Positions 49,767 to 58,500 of a stretch of DNA of 64,000 nucleotides are shown here, one piece after another. The first letter of the stretch is position 1. Each line of letters opens with the position of its first letter. Both the position numbers and the translations under genes were made by a program. The DNA is from Cyanobacteria bacterium UBA6446 (GTDB lineage Bacteria > Cyanobacteriota > Vampirovibrionia > Gastranaerophilales > Gastranaerophilaceae): positions 104,335 through 168,334 of the forward strand of contig DJOE01000009.1 of NCBI GenBank assembly GCA_002438405.1, read 5' to 3'. The notes below the pieces were generated by a model that did no database searches, was not told the origin of the DNA, and was given only the letters and a program-made list of their open reading frames with translations.

Positions 49767-51359
49767 ATGATTACATTTGATAGTTTAACCCTAAAAGCTT
49801 TTATTAATGAACAACAAGAATATTTGACAGGAGCAAGAATTAGCAAAATTCAACAACCGACAAGACGGGAATTTTTATTTACTTTGCGAAATAACAGCGA
49901 AACTCGACAGTTTTATGTAAATATTAATCCACAAGTTTATCACTTGTGTTTCACGTCAAAAGAAAATATTCAAAAGAAAGTTATTGAAATTCCGCAAAAA
50001 CCACCAATGTTTTGTATGTTGTTGAGGAAATATTTGCTAAATTCAAGGATTTCAAAGATTAACCAACCAAAATATGAGCGAATTTTAGAGTTCTATATTG
50101 AAACATATAACGAGCTTGGAGATAAGATTTATCTTTGTTTAGCTTTTGAACTTATGGGAAAATATTCAAATGTAATTTTGTATAATTATGATACAAATAT
50201 GATTTTGGGTTGTGCGCATAATGTCGGAGCTGAAAAAAGTCGAGAACGTGAAATGTATGGCGGACTACCTTATGTTTACCCTCCAAAACAAAATAAATCT
50301 GATATTCTAAATTATAATGGCGAAGTCGATTATGAAAATTTGTCACGTGACTTTTATTGGTTTTCAAAAGGTTTTGCTTCTCAATGTGTTGGTCAGTCTT
50401 TAGGTGCAATAAAATCGTTTGTAGAATTAAAGAATGTTACTCCTGCGATTTCAAAGGATTACAAAGAATATAGTTTATATTCAAATTTAATTCATGAACC
50501 AATCAAATTAGATTCTGTAAACGATATGATTGATGACTATTACTCTTATTATATATATCAAGACAAATTTAAAACTTTGAAATGTCATTATGAAAGTCTT
50601 GTTAATCAAAAGTTGAAAAAAGTTGTCAAATCTTTAAAACAGATGGAATATCAGGTTTTGCAAAATGAAAAAGCTGGCACTTACAGATTGTATGGAGATT
50701 TAATTATGGCAAATTTGTATAATTTGAACGATTATACAAAAGATATCTCCGTTTACGATTATGAAAATGACAAGCAGATTTCCATAAAGCTTGATGAAAC
50801 AAAAACTTTAAAAGATAACGCAAATAAATTCTACAAATTGTATAACAAAGCAAAGACTTCAAATTCAAAATTAGCTGAACTTATGGAAGATTTAGTTCAG
50901 AAAAAGTCATTTTTGGAAAATATTTTGTATTCAATCAGAATTTCAAAAACTTTGAGTGATTTATTTGATTTGACTGATGAAATTGAAGAAGACAAAAAGT
51001 CAATCAAGGCATCAAAACATCATTCTGAACCTTTAAAAATTGATTTAGGTAATGAAACGTGGATTTATGTCGGACGGAATAATAAACAAAATGATATGAT
51101 TGTTTCAAAAATATCATCAGAAGACGATTTATGGTTCCATACAAAGGATTGCCCAGGGTCGCATATTTTGTTAAAAACTCAAAGAGTTACAGATGAATTA
51201 ATTTACAAATGTGCAAAATTTGCAAAAGAATATTCAAATGCTTCGACTTCAACTAAAGCAGGTGTAATTTATACTAAACGAAAATATTTACGTAAACCAC
51301 CAGCTGCTGCATTAGGTTATGTTACATATAAAAACGAAAAAGAAATTGTAGTTGAGTAA
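49767..51359 (+). CDS. rqcH: NFACT-family ribosome quality control protein RqcH
   Basis: Adds C-terminal alanine tails to stalled nascent chains on 50S subunits (RqcH in Bacillus), older name fibronectin-binding protein. 530 residues. NFACT-N: FDSLTLKAFINEQ, GARISKIQQP, and AFELMGKYSNVILYN (~135). A coiled-coil middle (~270-420). NFACT-R: DDLWFHTKDCPGSHILLKT (~452) and TKRKYLRKPPAAALGYVTYK (~508), where the usual KPxGAxPG is altered to PPAAALG. It is marked by a -10 box six bases before the ATG. Confidence 0.9.
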   Translation: MITFDSLTLKAFINEQQEYLTGARISKIQQPTRREFLFTLRNNSETRQFYVNINPQVYHLCFTSKENIQKKVIEIPQKPPMFCMLLRKYLLNSRISKINQPKYERILEFYIETYNELGDKIYLCLAFELMGKYSNVILYNYDTNMILGCAHNVGAEKSREREMYGGLPYVYPPKQNKSDILNYNGEVDYENLSRDFYWFSKGFASQCVGQSLGAIKSFVELKNVTPAISKDYKEYSLYSNLIHEPIKLDSVNDMIDDYYSYYIYQDKFKTLKCHYESLVNQKLKKVVKSLKQMEYQVLQNEKAGTYRLYGDLIMANLYNLNDYTKDISVYDYENDKQISIKLDETKTLKDNANKFYKLYNKAKTSNSKLAELMEDLVQKKSFLENILYSIRISKTLSDLFDLTDEIEEDKKSIKASKHHSEPLKIDLGNETWIYVGRNNKQNDMIVSKISSEDDLWFHTKDCPGSHILLKTQRVTDELIYKCAKFAKEYSNASTSTKAGVIYTKRKYLRKPPAAALGYVTYKNEKEIVVE

Positions 51360-51366
51360 AATTATG

Positions 51367-51387
51367 AACCCTCACCCCAGCCCTCCC
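51367..51387 (+). repeat. Diverged copy of the CCCTCACCCT repeat
   Basis: AACCCTCACCCCAGCCCTCCC, between rqcH and rsmE; better copies at 1969-1994 (inverted) and 19519-19544. Confidence 0.6.
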
Positions 51388-51524
51388 GAAGACGAGTTCC
51401 GCTATTGCTCCATTTTTGCCAAAATTCGAAATTCGGAATGACAATTAAATAATAGAGCAAATAACAAAGAAGAGAATAACATGAAAAATCTGTGATATAA
51501 TTTCTTTAGACGAAAGGGTTTGTT

Positions 51525-52268
51525 ATGCCACATTTTTTTATAAATTCTAATCAAGTTACAGATAATAAAATTTCTATTTCAGACAAAGATAATTATATTC
51601 ATATTGCTAGAGCTTTGAGGGCTAGAGCCGGTGAAAAGTTATTACTCATTGATGAAAAACAAACCCAATACGAAACAACGATTTTACAAATTACAAACTC
51701 TGAAATTGTGTCAGAAATCGACAAATCGTATCCGTCAAAAAGATTTTTGGATTTTGAATTGTATTTGGCTCAAAGCCCATTGAGGAATGATGCTCAAACT
51801 TTATTGATTGAAAAAGCTACAGAACTTGGTGTAACTGGTGTTTACCCTGTATTGACAGATAATTGTGCAGTAAATAAATCTGTTGCAGAAAAGAAAGTTG
51901 CAAAATGGCAAAAAATAATGTTTGAAGCTTCTAAACAATGTGAAAGAGCTTTTGTTCCAGAGTGTTTTGAGGTCTCAACCATTGATAATGTCATAAATAA
52001 TAATTCATTTGATAAAATAATTGTTTTTTGCGAACGTATTGCAGATAAAACTATTCGTGACGTTTTCAATTCAAACCCAATTAAAAAAGGAGAAAAAGTT
52101 TTGGTTATTATTGGTCCGGAGGGTGGATTTTCTCAAAAAGAGTTTGACTATTTTAAAGAAAAGAATTTTGAAATGCTTACTCTTGGAAATATGATATTGA
52201 AAGCTGATACTGCCGTGGTTGTTGCATTAGGAAATATAATTTATGAATATTCAAATTTTGACAAATAA
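51525..52268 (+). CDS. rsmE: 16S rRNA (uracil(1498)-N3)-methyltransferase
   Basis: SPOUT methyltransferase. 247 residues. N-terminal PUA-like part (HIARALRARAGEKLLLID), LAQSPLRNDAQTLLIEKATE (~85), the SAM knot IIGPEGGFSQKEFDYF (~195) and LTLGNMILKADTAVVVALGN (~220). GAAAGGG before ATG. The CCA-family gene starts 26 bp before its stop, so the two are coupled. Confidence 0.93.
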   Translation: MPHFFINSNQVTDNKISISDKDNYIHIARALRARAGEKLLLIDEKQTQYETTILQITNSEIVSEIDKSYPSKRFLDFELYLAQSPLRNDAQTLLIEKATELGVTGVYPVLTDNCAVNKSVAEKKVAKWQKIMFEASKQCERAFVPECFEVSTIDNVINNNSFDKIIVFCERIADKTIRDVFNSNPIKKGEKVLVIIGPEGGFSQKEFDYFKEKNFEMLTLGNMILKADTAVVVALGNIIYEYSNFDK

Positions 52269-53649
52269 AATTAAAAATGATGATATTTTAAATAATATAG
52301 CGAGTTTTTTCCCTAACAAAATCTATCTTGTCGGAGGTTCTGTTCGTGATTGTTTGATGGGAAAAGAGACCTATGATAGGGATTTAATCGTTACAGGTAT
52401 TGATGCCGGTATTTTTTCTCAAAAAGTTGCAGATTTTTTTGATGGAAAATTTATTCCGCTTGATATTGAAAATAAAATTTATCGTGTGGTTTTGAAAGAT
52501 AAAATCAATTATTTAGATATAACAAATCCTGTCGAAAATTCTATGGAAAAAGATATTTCAAGACGAGATTTGACAATAAATGCGATTGCCATAGATATTA
52601 GAAGTGGTGAAATTCTTGATATCGTTGGAGGAATTTGTGATGTCAAAAATAAAATTATTCGAGGTATAAAAGATGAAAACTTTATAGATGACCCACTGAG
52701 AATTTTGAGAGTTTTTCGATTTTATTCATTGTTGGGTTTTGAGATTGACTCCCATTTACTTGATGTTTGCAAAAAGTATAAAGATTTAATATCTAAACCA
52801 GCAAAAGAACGTGTTGAATATGAATTGATGAAATTGTTTAGCGGTAAATATGCTCATAATGCATTGTTAAAAATGGACGAGTGTGGAATATTAGAAATTT
52901 TATTTCCTTTTGTAAAAGAGTTAAAACAAGTTCCACCAAATCTCCATCATCACTTGGATTTGTTCCATCATTGTATTGAAACGGTAAAGCAAGTTGAAAT
53001 TCTCTATGAAAATTCATCTCCTAAAGTTCAAGAACACATGAATAAAGTAGATTTTGGCGGTTTTTCAAGACTTGCTCATTTAAAACTTGCTAGTTTTATG
53101 CATGATATTGGGAAGTTTTCGACTTGGACAATTGAAGAAGATACCGGACGTCACAGATTTATTAAACATGATGATGTCGGTTCAAAACTTGCAAAACCGA
53201 TATTAAAAAAGATGTGTTTTTCAAATAAACAGATTGAATACATAAGTTTAATTATAAAAAAACACATGTATCCGACAGCGGTTGTGTCTTCGCCTGAATT
53301 AACCGACAAGATAACGATGAGATTTGTTCGCAAAATGGGTGATGATGCAATTGATAATATATTAATTGCTCAGGCAGATAGACTGTCTGCAAGAGGTCTA
53401 GAAATTACAGAAGAAATTGTTAATGAAAATATTTCACAGTTAAATTCATTGTTAGAGTTTTATTTAAATGCTAAAGAACATTTAAAGCCATTACCGAAAT
53501 TGCTTGACGGTAATGAAGTTATGCAGATTTTTGGACTTTCTCCATCTCCAAAATTGGGGCAAATAATGAATGAGTTACACGAAGCACAAATATCCGGAGA
53601 TGTTACAACAAAAGACGATGCAATTTCTTTTATAAAAACTATCGTGTAG
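52243..53649 (+). CDS. CCA tRNA nucleotidyltransferase / poly(A) polymerase family with HD domain
   Basis: 468 residues. Nucleotidyltransferase head: IYLVGGSVRDCLMGKETYDR (~27) with RD catalytic acids, DISRRDLTINAIAID (~107), flexible-neck FIDDPLRILRVFRFYSLLGF (~147), and ERVEYELMKLF (~190). An HD phosphohydrolase domain follows (LKLASFMHDIGKFSTW, ~285; YISLIIKKHMYPT, ~340). In cyanobacteria-like lineages this class may be the CCA-adding enzyme or one half (A- or CC-adding) of a split system. Here the tRNA-Pro already encodes CCA. Confidence 0.88.
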   Translation: MNIQILTNKIKNDDILNNIASFFPNKIYLVGGSVRDCLMGKETYDRDLIVTGIDAGIFSQKVADFFDGKFIPLDIENKIYRVVLKDKINYLDITNPVENSMEKDISRRDLTINAIAIDIRSGEILDIVGGICDVKNKIIRGIKDENFIDDPLRILRVFRFYSLLGFEIDSHLLDVCKKYKDLISKPAKERVEYELMKLFSGKYAHNALLKMDECGILEILFPFVKELKQVPPNLHHHLDLFHHCIETVKQVEILYENSSPKVQEHMNKVDFGGFSRLAHLKLASFMHDIGKFSTWTIEEDTGRHRFIKHDDVGSKLAKPILKKMCFSNKQIEYISLIIKKHMYPTAVVSSPELTDKITMRFVRKMGDDAIDNILIAQADRLSARGLEITEEIVNENISQLNSLLEFYLNAKEHLKPLPKLLDGNEVMQIFGLSPSPKLGQIMNELHEAQISGDVTTKDDAISFIKTIV

Positions 53650-53709
53650 ATTAGTTCAATTTTAGTGTTTTATGATAAAATTAATAAAAAATAGATATGA
53701 GGTAGGGAT

Positions 53710-56700
53710 ATGAATATACGTTTTGATAAAGCAAAACTTAAAAAGTTTGGTATTGTTTTTGGATCTGTTGTTACATCATTTTATGTCTTGTTTTTGATTT
53801 CGCCGATTGTTTTGTCGCCGATTGCAAATTCATATTGCTCTCAAATTCAAGCAATGATTAAAAATTCGACAGGTTTTGACTCAAAACTCAATGGAGTTGG
53901 AGTTACTACTGCTCCGGATTTGTCTGTCGGGTTAAAAGTTAAAGAATTTTCTTTATCTATTCCGACCTCAAATGAACCGTTTTTCAAATCTGATAATTTC
54001 AAGGTTCGACTTTCTTTATTACCGTTGTTGATGAAAAAAGTTCAACTTGCAGATATAGATGCAAAAAATTTGTATGGTAATTTAGTTATTAAAAAAGACG
54101 GTTCATTGTTAGTTGAAGATTACTTTCCTCAAAATGACAATCAAAATGAACCCTTGACGTCTTTGCCTTTTGGTTTGAAATTGTCAAATAATTTACCAAA
54201 TATCAATGTAAAAGGTTATAAATTTGTTATAAGTGATGCAATAGATAGTAAAAATTATTATATTCAAGGTAAGAATTTCAAAATTAGTGACTTTATTTTG
54301 GATAAGAAAATTAAAGTAAAAACGTCCGGTAAAGTTGTGTTAGATGATGATACTGTTTCTAATTATGATTTGAATGTTTATAACAAACTTATGCCAAACA
54401 TTCAATTAGATGATTTAATTTTCCCTAAAACAGTTGCAGTTGCTGATACAGAAGACCTTCAACAAGAAAATTCAACTCCTAAAATAAATATTATAGATAT
54501 TTTTAAAGCTATAAAAAATAACGGACTTCATGCTGATGTTATTGCAAAGGTTAAAACATTCGGAACATTAAATAGTCCTGAAATTAAAGGAAATTTAGAT
54601 GTTAGCGCAATGACTGTTGCTGTAAATGGCAATAAGCTGCCTGAAAGTTATGCAAATTTAAAATTTAAGGGCAATAAAACTGATATTGATTCAATATTTT
54701 TCTCTTCAACTGATGAAAATGAAAAAACTCAAATTATCGGAAGTGTTCAGTCCGGCAAAAAGCCGTCAATTGATTTGACTTTACGTTCAAATGCTAAATT
54801 TAATAATGTCATCAAACTTGTTGATAGTATTGCTCAATCCTTTGGAAATAATGATTTCAAAACATTGTCTGCAACCGGTGGAATTGATGCCGATTTTAAT
54901 ATAAATTCTGATATGAAAAAAGTTTCTTCAACCGGTTATTTGAAGATTAATCCATCAAGCTTGAAGTACGGTTTATACAATATTGTTATTGATAAAATTA
55001 CAGCAGATATTGATATGATGAATAATGATATCAATATTAAAAAAGCCGGTTTTTCTATTTTAGGACACCCGCTAAAACTATCAGGAACAATAAAATCTAA
55101 TTCCGATACAGATTTGAAACTTGTGGCAGATAAATTGTCTGTTAAAGGTTTGTTGGCCGCTCTAGGTCAAGTTTCATTGTTAAAAGAAAATAATGTTAAT
55201 GGTGGAACTTTGTCATTGAATACATCAATAAAAGGTAAGTTGAGTGAATTGAAGCCGGTTGTGAAAGCAGATATAAATTCGCTTGATATTTTGAATAAAG
55301 CATCAAATATCAAATTGTTATTGTCTAATGCAATGATAAAACTTGTTTGTGATAAAAAATCTTTGACCGGTGATTTTGATGTAAATTCCTTAATTTTGAA
55401 GAATCCAACTTCTTCTGTATCTGTACCAAAGACAAGAATTGTTATGGATTCAAAAGATGTTACAATTAAAAATTCTTATCTATTAATTAATAATTCTCGA
55501 GTTGATTTAACTGGGCGAGTAAAAGATTATTTGACTAAGAATTTGAATATGAATATCAAAGCAAAAGGTAATGTTGCGGCATCTGATATTGCAGCATTTA
55601 TTCCTCAAAATATGCGCTCAATGTTCCCATATATGGGTAAATTACCTGTAGAAATAGTTGCAAAAGGCGATTCTAAAGTTCAAGATATTTGTTTCAAAAT
55701 GACCGCAAATCCGACAAATTATATCAAATTTGCTGATATTGATTTGTTAAAAAATAAAACAACAAAAATTCATACAGATATAAAGATTTCAGGCGATACT
55801 CTATCTTTAACTGATTCTGGTTTGTGGGCAGGCGGAACATCTGTTGCGACTTTAGAGGGCGGAATTTCTAAATTATATTCAAATCCAAAACTAAATATAA
55901 TTGTGTCTGTTCCACATTCAATTTCATTCCCAATTTGGGGATTGAATAATTCAAATATTACGGTTAAAGGTGATGCTGCAGTTGTTGGGGATATTACAAA
56001 TCCGCAAGTTAAAGGCAGTTTGAATTTTGCTGATATATCAAGTAAAGATATGAATTTTGCACTTACTGATTTGAATGCGAATTTGAACGGTCCGATTTTG
56101 AAAGGTAATGCGACGGCTAAAAAATTCAAATTTGGTGGAATAATCGCAAGTGATATAAGTTCGAAATTCTCATTATTAAACTATACCGATTTTTATTTAA
56201 GCGATTTGTCCGCAAAAGCTTTTGATGGCAAAATCAACGGAAAAATATCATATAATATTCCTAATTATATGATTGGTGTTGATTTGACTGGTGCTGGATT
56301 GAATTCAACAGATGCAGTATATGGTGCAGTTGGTATAAAAAATGCTCTAACCGGCACACTTGGATTTAATGCGAAACTCTCAATGCAAGGAGTGACAGAT
56401 AGAGAAATAATGAATTCAATGAAAGGAAATGTCAATTTTGATGTTAAAAACGGTAGATTTGTTGGTATTGGTCGTTTAGAAAATTTGGTTATGGCTCAAA
56501 ACATTTCATCAAATTCAATTCTAAAAGCAGCAATATCATCTCTTTCTACTCTTTCAACCGTTCAAGAAACTGACAGATTTAAAGAGATAAATGGCGAAAT
56601 GACATTAGCAAATGGAAATGCAACAATTTCAAGTATCAAAGTTGCAGGTCCTTTGATGTCTTATTTTGTTAAAGGGACATATTATATATTGCCAAACAGT

Positions 56701-57348
56701 GCAACTCTTACGATTTTAGGAAGACTTGATAGTAAAGTTGTTTCTTGTTTAGGTGTTCTTGGTGATTTGTCTGCAGATAAGTTGTTATCTTATATTCCAA
56801 AATTTGGAGCTATGACATCAAAAATCTTGAAACAATTAACTGCTGATCCTGCGAATGAAAATACCGCTTTAATTCCCGCATTATCTAGTGGAAGTACAAG
56901 TTATAAAGATTTCAAGGTTATTTTCAATGGTCCGGTCGAAAGTACTTCTTCCGTTCGTAATTTCAAGTGGTTATCAACTTGCGATACAACTCAAATGAAT
57001 GTGAAAAAAGACTTGGAAAGTGCTAAAGATGCCGTAAAATCAAATATCAATAACAAAGTTGAGAATGCAAAAAATACGGCACAGAATGTAAAATCAAATG
57101 TTAATAAAATAGTTGAAACTCAAAAAAATAAAGTTGATACAGCTAAAAAAGAAATGGAACAAACAAAAGCGGATATTCAAAAGGCTAAGGAAAATCGTGC
57201 GCAAAGTGCAGAAAATTTGAAAAAAATGTTAAATAATGCAATGAAGAATTCTCAAAACAAAGTTAATTCTTCTGCACCTGCATCAACTACAACAACGACT
57301 CCGGCTGCTGAAACCGTGAAAGAAGAAACAACTACAAAAGCTGAATAA
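53710..57348 (+). CDS. Large AsmA-like envelope protein
   Basis: 1212 residues. An N-terminal membrane anchor (~15-38, IVFGSVVTSFYVLFLISPIV) is followed by a very long beta-rich body, the repeated-strand architecture of AsmA/TamB-type proteins that bridge inner and outer membranes for lipid transport. The conserved AsmA C-terminal core is at ~900-1040: KGNVNFDVKNGRFVGIGRLE, then DRFKEINGEMTLANGNATIS and TYYILPNSATLTILGRLDSK. The last 130 residues are a Lys/Ala/Gln coiled coil and a Thr-rich tail (SSAPASTTTTTPAA). GAGGTAGGG before ATG. Single gene. Confidence 0.83.
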   Translation: MNIRFDKAKLKKFGIVFGSVVTSFYVLFLISPIVLSPIANSYCSQIQAMIKNSTGFDSKLNGVGVTTAPDLSVGLKVKEFSLSIPTSNEPFFKSDNFKVRLSLLPLLMKKVQLADIDAKNLYGNLVIKKDGSLLVEDYFPQNDNQNEPLTSLPFGLKLSNNLPNINVKGYKFVISDAIDSKNYYIQGKNFKISDFILDKKIKVKTSGKVVLDDDTVSNYDLNVYNKLMPNIQLDDLIFPKTVAVADTEDLQQENSTPKINIIDIFKAIKNNGLHADVIAKVKTFGTLNSPEIKGNLDVSAMTVAVNGNKLPESYANLKFKGNKTDIDSIFFSSTDENEKTQIIGSVQSGKKPSIDLTLRSNAKFNNVIKLVDSIAQSFGNNDFKTLSATGGIDADFNINSDMKKVSSTGYLKINPSSLKYGLYNIVIDKITADIDMMNNDINIKKAGFSILGHPLKLSGTIKSNSDTDLKLVADKLSVKGLLAALGQVSLLKENNVNGGTLSLNTSIKGKLSELKPVVKADINSLDILNKASNIKLLLSNAMIKLVCDKKSLTGDFDVNSLILKNPTSSVSVPKTRIVMDSKDVTIKNSYLLINNSRVDLTGRVKDYLTKNLNMNIKAKGNVAASDIAAFIPQNMRSMFPYMGKLPVEIVAKGDSKVQDICFKMTANPTNYIKFADIDLLKNKTTKIHTDIKISGDTLSLTDSGLWAGGTSVATLEGGISKLYSNPKLNIIVSVPHSISFPIWGLNNSNITVKGDAAVVGDITNPQVKGSLNFADISSKDMNFALTDLNANLNGPILKGNATAKKFKFGGIIASDISSKFSLLNYTDFYLSDLSAKAFDGKINGKISYNIPNYMIGVDLTGAGLNSTDAVYGAVGIKNALTGTLGFNAKLSMQGVTDREIMNSMKGNVNFDVKNGRFVGIGRLENLVMAQNISSNSILKAAISSLSTLSTVQETDRFKEINGEMTLANGNATISSIKVAGPLMSYFVKGTYYILPNSATLTILGRLDSKVVSCLGVLGDLSADKLLSYIPKFGAMTSKILKQLTADPANENTALIPALSSGSTSYKDFKVIFNGPVESTSSVRNFKWLSTCDTTQMNVKKDLESAKDAVKSNINNKVENAKNTAQNVKSNVNKIVETQKNKVDTAKKEMEQTKADIQKAKENRAQSAENLKKMLNNAMKNSQNKVNSSAPASTTTTTPAAETVKEETTTKAE

Positions 57349-57660
57349 TTAAATACTTTTTACATATTTAAAAAGTTGTCTTAATTGATTGTCGTCCATT
57401 TTGCGGATAATATCTTCGGTTGAAGCTTTGATTGTTTCAATATCATCAATGTAATCGTAGTTGAAGAAGTCAGAAAGATTAACTTCTAAAATCTGAGCTA
57501 TTTTTTCTAATGTTCCCAATGTTGGAAAATTTCGCCCAGATTCAATTACACTGATTGAATTTTGTTCCATATCAATAAGTTCAGCAAGTTGTTCTTGCGT
57601 AAATCCCTTGCGTTTTCTTAATTCTTTTATCTTCAATCCAAGTTTCTTTTTATTATCCAT
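57349..57660 (-). CDS. XRE-family DNA-binding protein, paired with prepilin 4
   Basis: 103 residues from the ATG at 57660 (MDNKKKLGLKIKELRKRKGF); a TTG at 57675 would lie in the -10 box. HTH: FTQEQLAELIDMEQNSISVI then ESGRNFP as recognition end. It is longer than the other three because of a 30-residue C-terminal helix (TEDIIRKMDDNQLRQLFKYV). TATTAT ends six bases before the ATG. Its upstream region carries three AATTATT[TC]TG repeats. Confidence 0.87.
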   Translation of the reverse strand: MDNKKKLGLKIKELRKRKGFTQEQLAELIDMEQNSISVIESGRNFPTLGTLEKIAQILEVNLSDFFNYDYIDDIETIKASTEDIIRKMDDNQLRQLFKYVKSI

Positions 57661-57665
57661 ATCCA

Positions 57666-57738
57666 AATAATACAATTATTTTGCATATTTTACTATTGAA
57701 ATAATTTAATTATTCTGAAATAATACTTAATTATTTTG
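57666..57738. promoter_or_regulatory. Three direct repeats, candidate XRE operators, over leaderless XRE promoter
   Basis: AATTATTTTG at 57674-57683, AATTATTCTG at 57708-57717 and AATTATTTTG at 57729-57738. Spacings are 34 and 21 bp. The first adjoins the XRE -10 box (TATTAT, 57672 to 57667). On the plus side a TTGAAA and TGATAAAAT for prepilin 4 follow near 57746-57776. Confidence 0.5.
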
Positions 57739-57808
57739 ATAAATATTGAAAATATTTAAGTAAAATATGATAAAATATAAATAAGAATAATACTGGAGGA
57801 TAGATAAG

Positions 57809-58492
57809 ATGAATAACAAATGGCACACAAAGTTTGGATTGGAAGGTGCTACGCACGTAGGCATGCCACCAACAAAGGTGAAACTTGCATTTACATTGGC
57901 GGAAGTCCTAATCACCCTCGGTATAATTGGTGTTGTAGCTGCTTTGACTATTCCATCTCTAATGACCAAATACCACAGAATGACCGTAGAAACAAAGTTG
58001 AAAAAGTTTTATTCTACAATGAACCAAGCAATAAAATTATCTGAAGAAGATAATGACGGTTTTCCTCCTCTCGATTCTTCAACTGTCAAAGATAATGATA
58101 ATGTAGAACTCATAAACGATTATTATAGTAAATATATTGTAAAATATATGTCAGGTGTGACTTTAAATAAAGTGTCATCATTCGGCGTGAGGGTATTATT
58201 GAGTGATTGTTCTGGTTTTACAAGTTATCTCCAAGCTCAAGCTATAAATGGCGCTCCAACTCTTTGGGTGATGTATTGCCTTAATGCTGATGAAAAACAT
58301 TGTAAGCTAAATGTTTATGATGGACGAAATCAGTTCTTATTTTATATTGATACTGAAAAAGCACACATGGAAACATTTGGAAGTGGCAAAAGTGGTTGCT
58401 ACAATCAGAATGAAGAATCAAGGCATACTTGTGCCGGAGTTATAAAACAAAATGGGTGGAAAATTCCTGACGATTATCCTTGGATTAAATAA
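57809..58492 (+). CDS. Prepilin-like protein, copy 4 of 4
   Basis: 227 residues. GGAGG precedes the ATG. The leader is 29 residues (ending VKLA), then the helix FTLAEVLITLGIIGVVAALT. The residue before the cut is Ala. Ten of the leader residues (EGATHVGMPP) are encoded by a dispersed repeat (57844-57872) found elsewhere only between genes, an apparent insertion kept in frame. Mature part ends C-x3-IKQNGWKIPDDYPWIK with Cys pairs before it. Divergent from an XRE gene. Confidence 0.84.
   Translation: MNNKWHTKFGLEGATHVGMPPTKVKLAFTLAEVLITLGIIGVVAALTIPSLMTKYHRMTVETKLKKFYSTMNQAIKLSEEDNDGFPPLDSSTVKDNDNVELINDYYSKYIVKYMSGVTLNKVSSFGVRVLLSDCSGFTSYLQAQAINGAPTLWVMYCLNADEKHCKLNVYDGRNQFLFYIDTEKAHMETFGSGKSGCYNQNEESRHTCAGVIKQNGWKIPDDYPWIK
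57844..57872 (-). repeat. Dispersed repeat inside the prepilin 4 leader
   Basis: Matches the reverse complement of 2041-2070 with 4 differences in 27 bases (AGGTGCTACGCACGTAG identical). Confidence 0.75.
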
Positions 58493-58500
58493 CATTTATC

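Noticed and set aside
55770..56129. 119-codon minus-strand frame inside the AsmA-like gene
   Set aside because: Shadow of a repetitive gene; no start signals.
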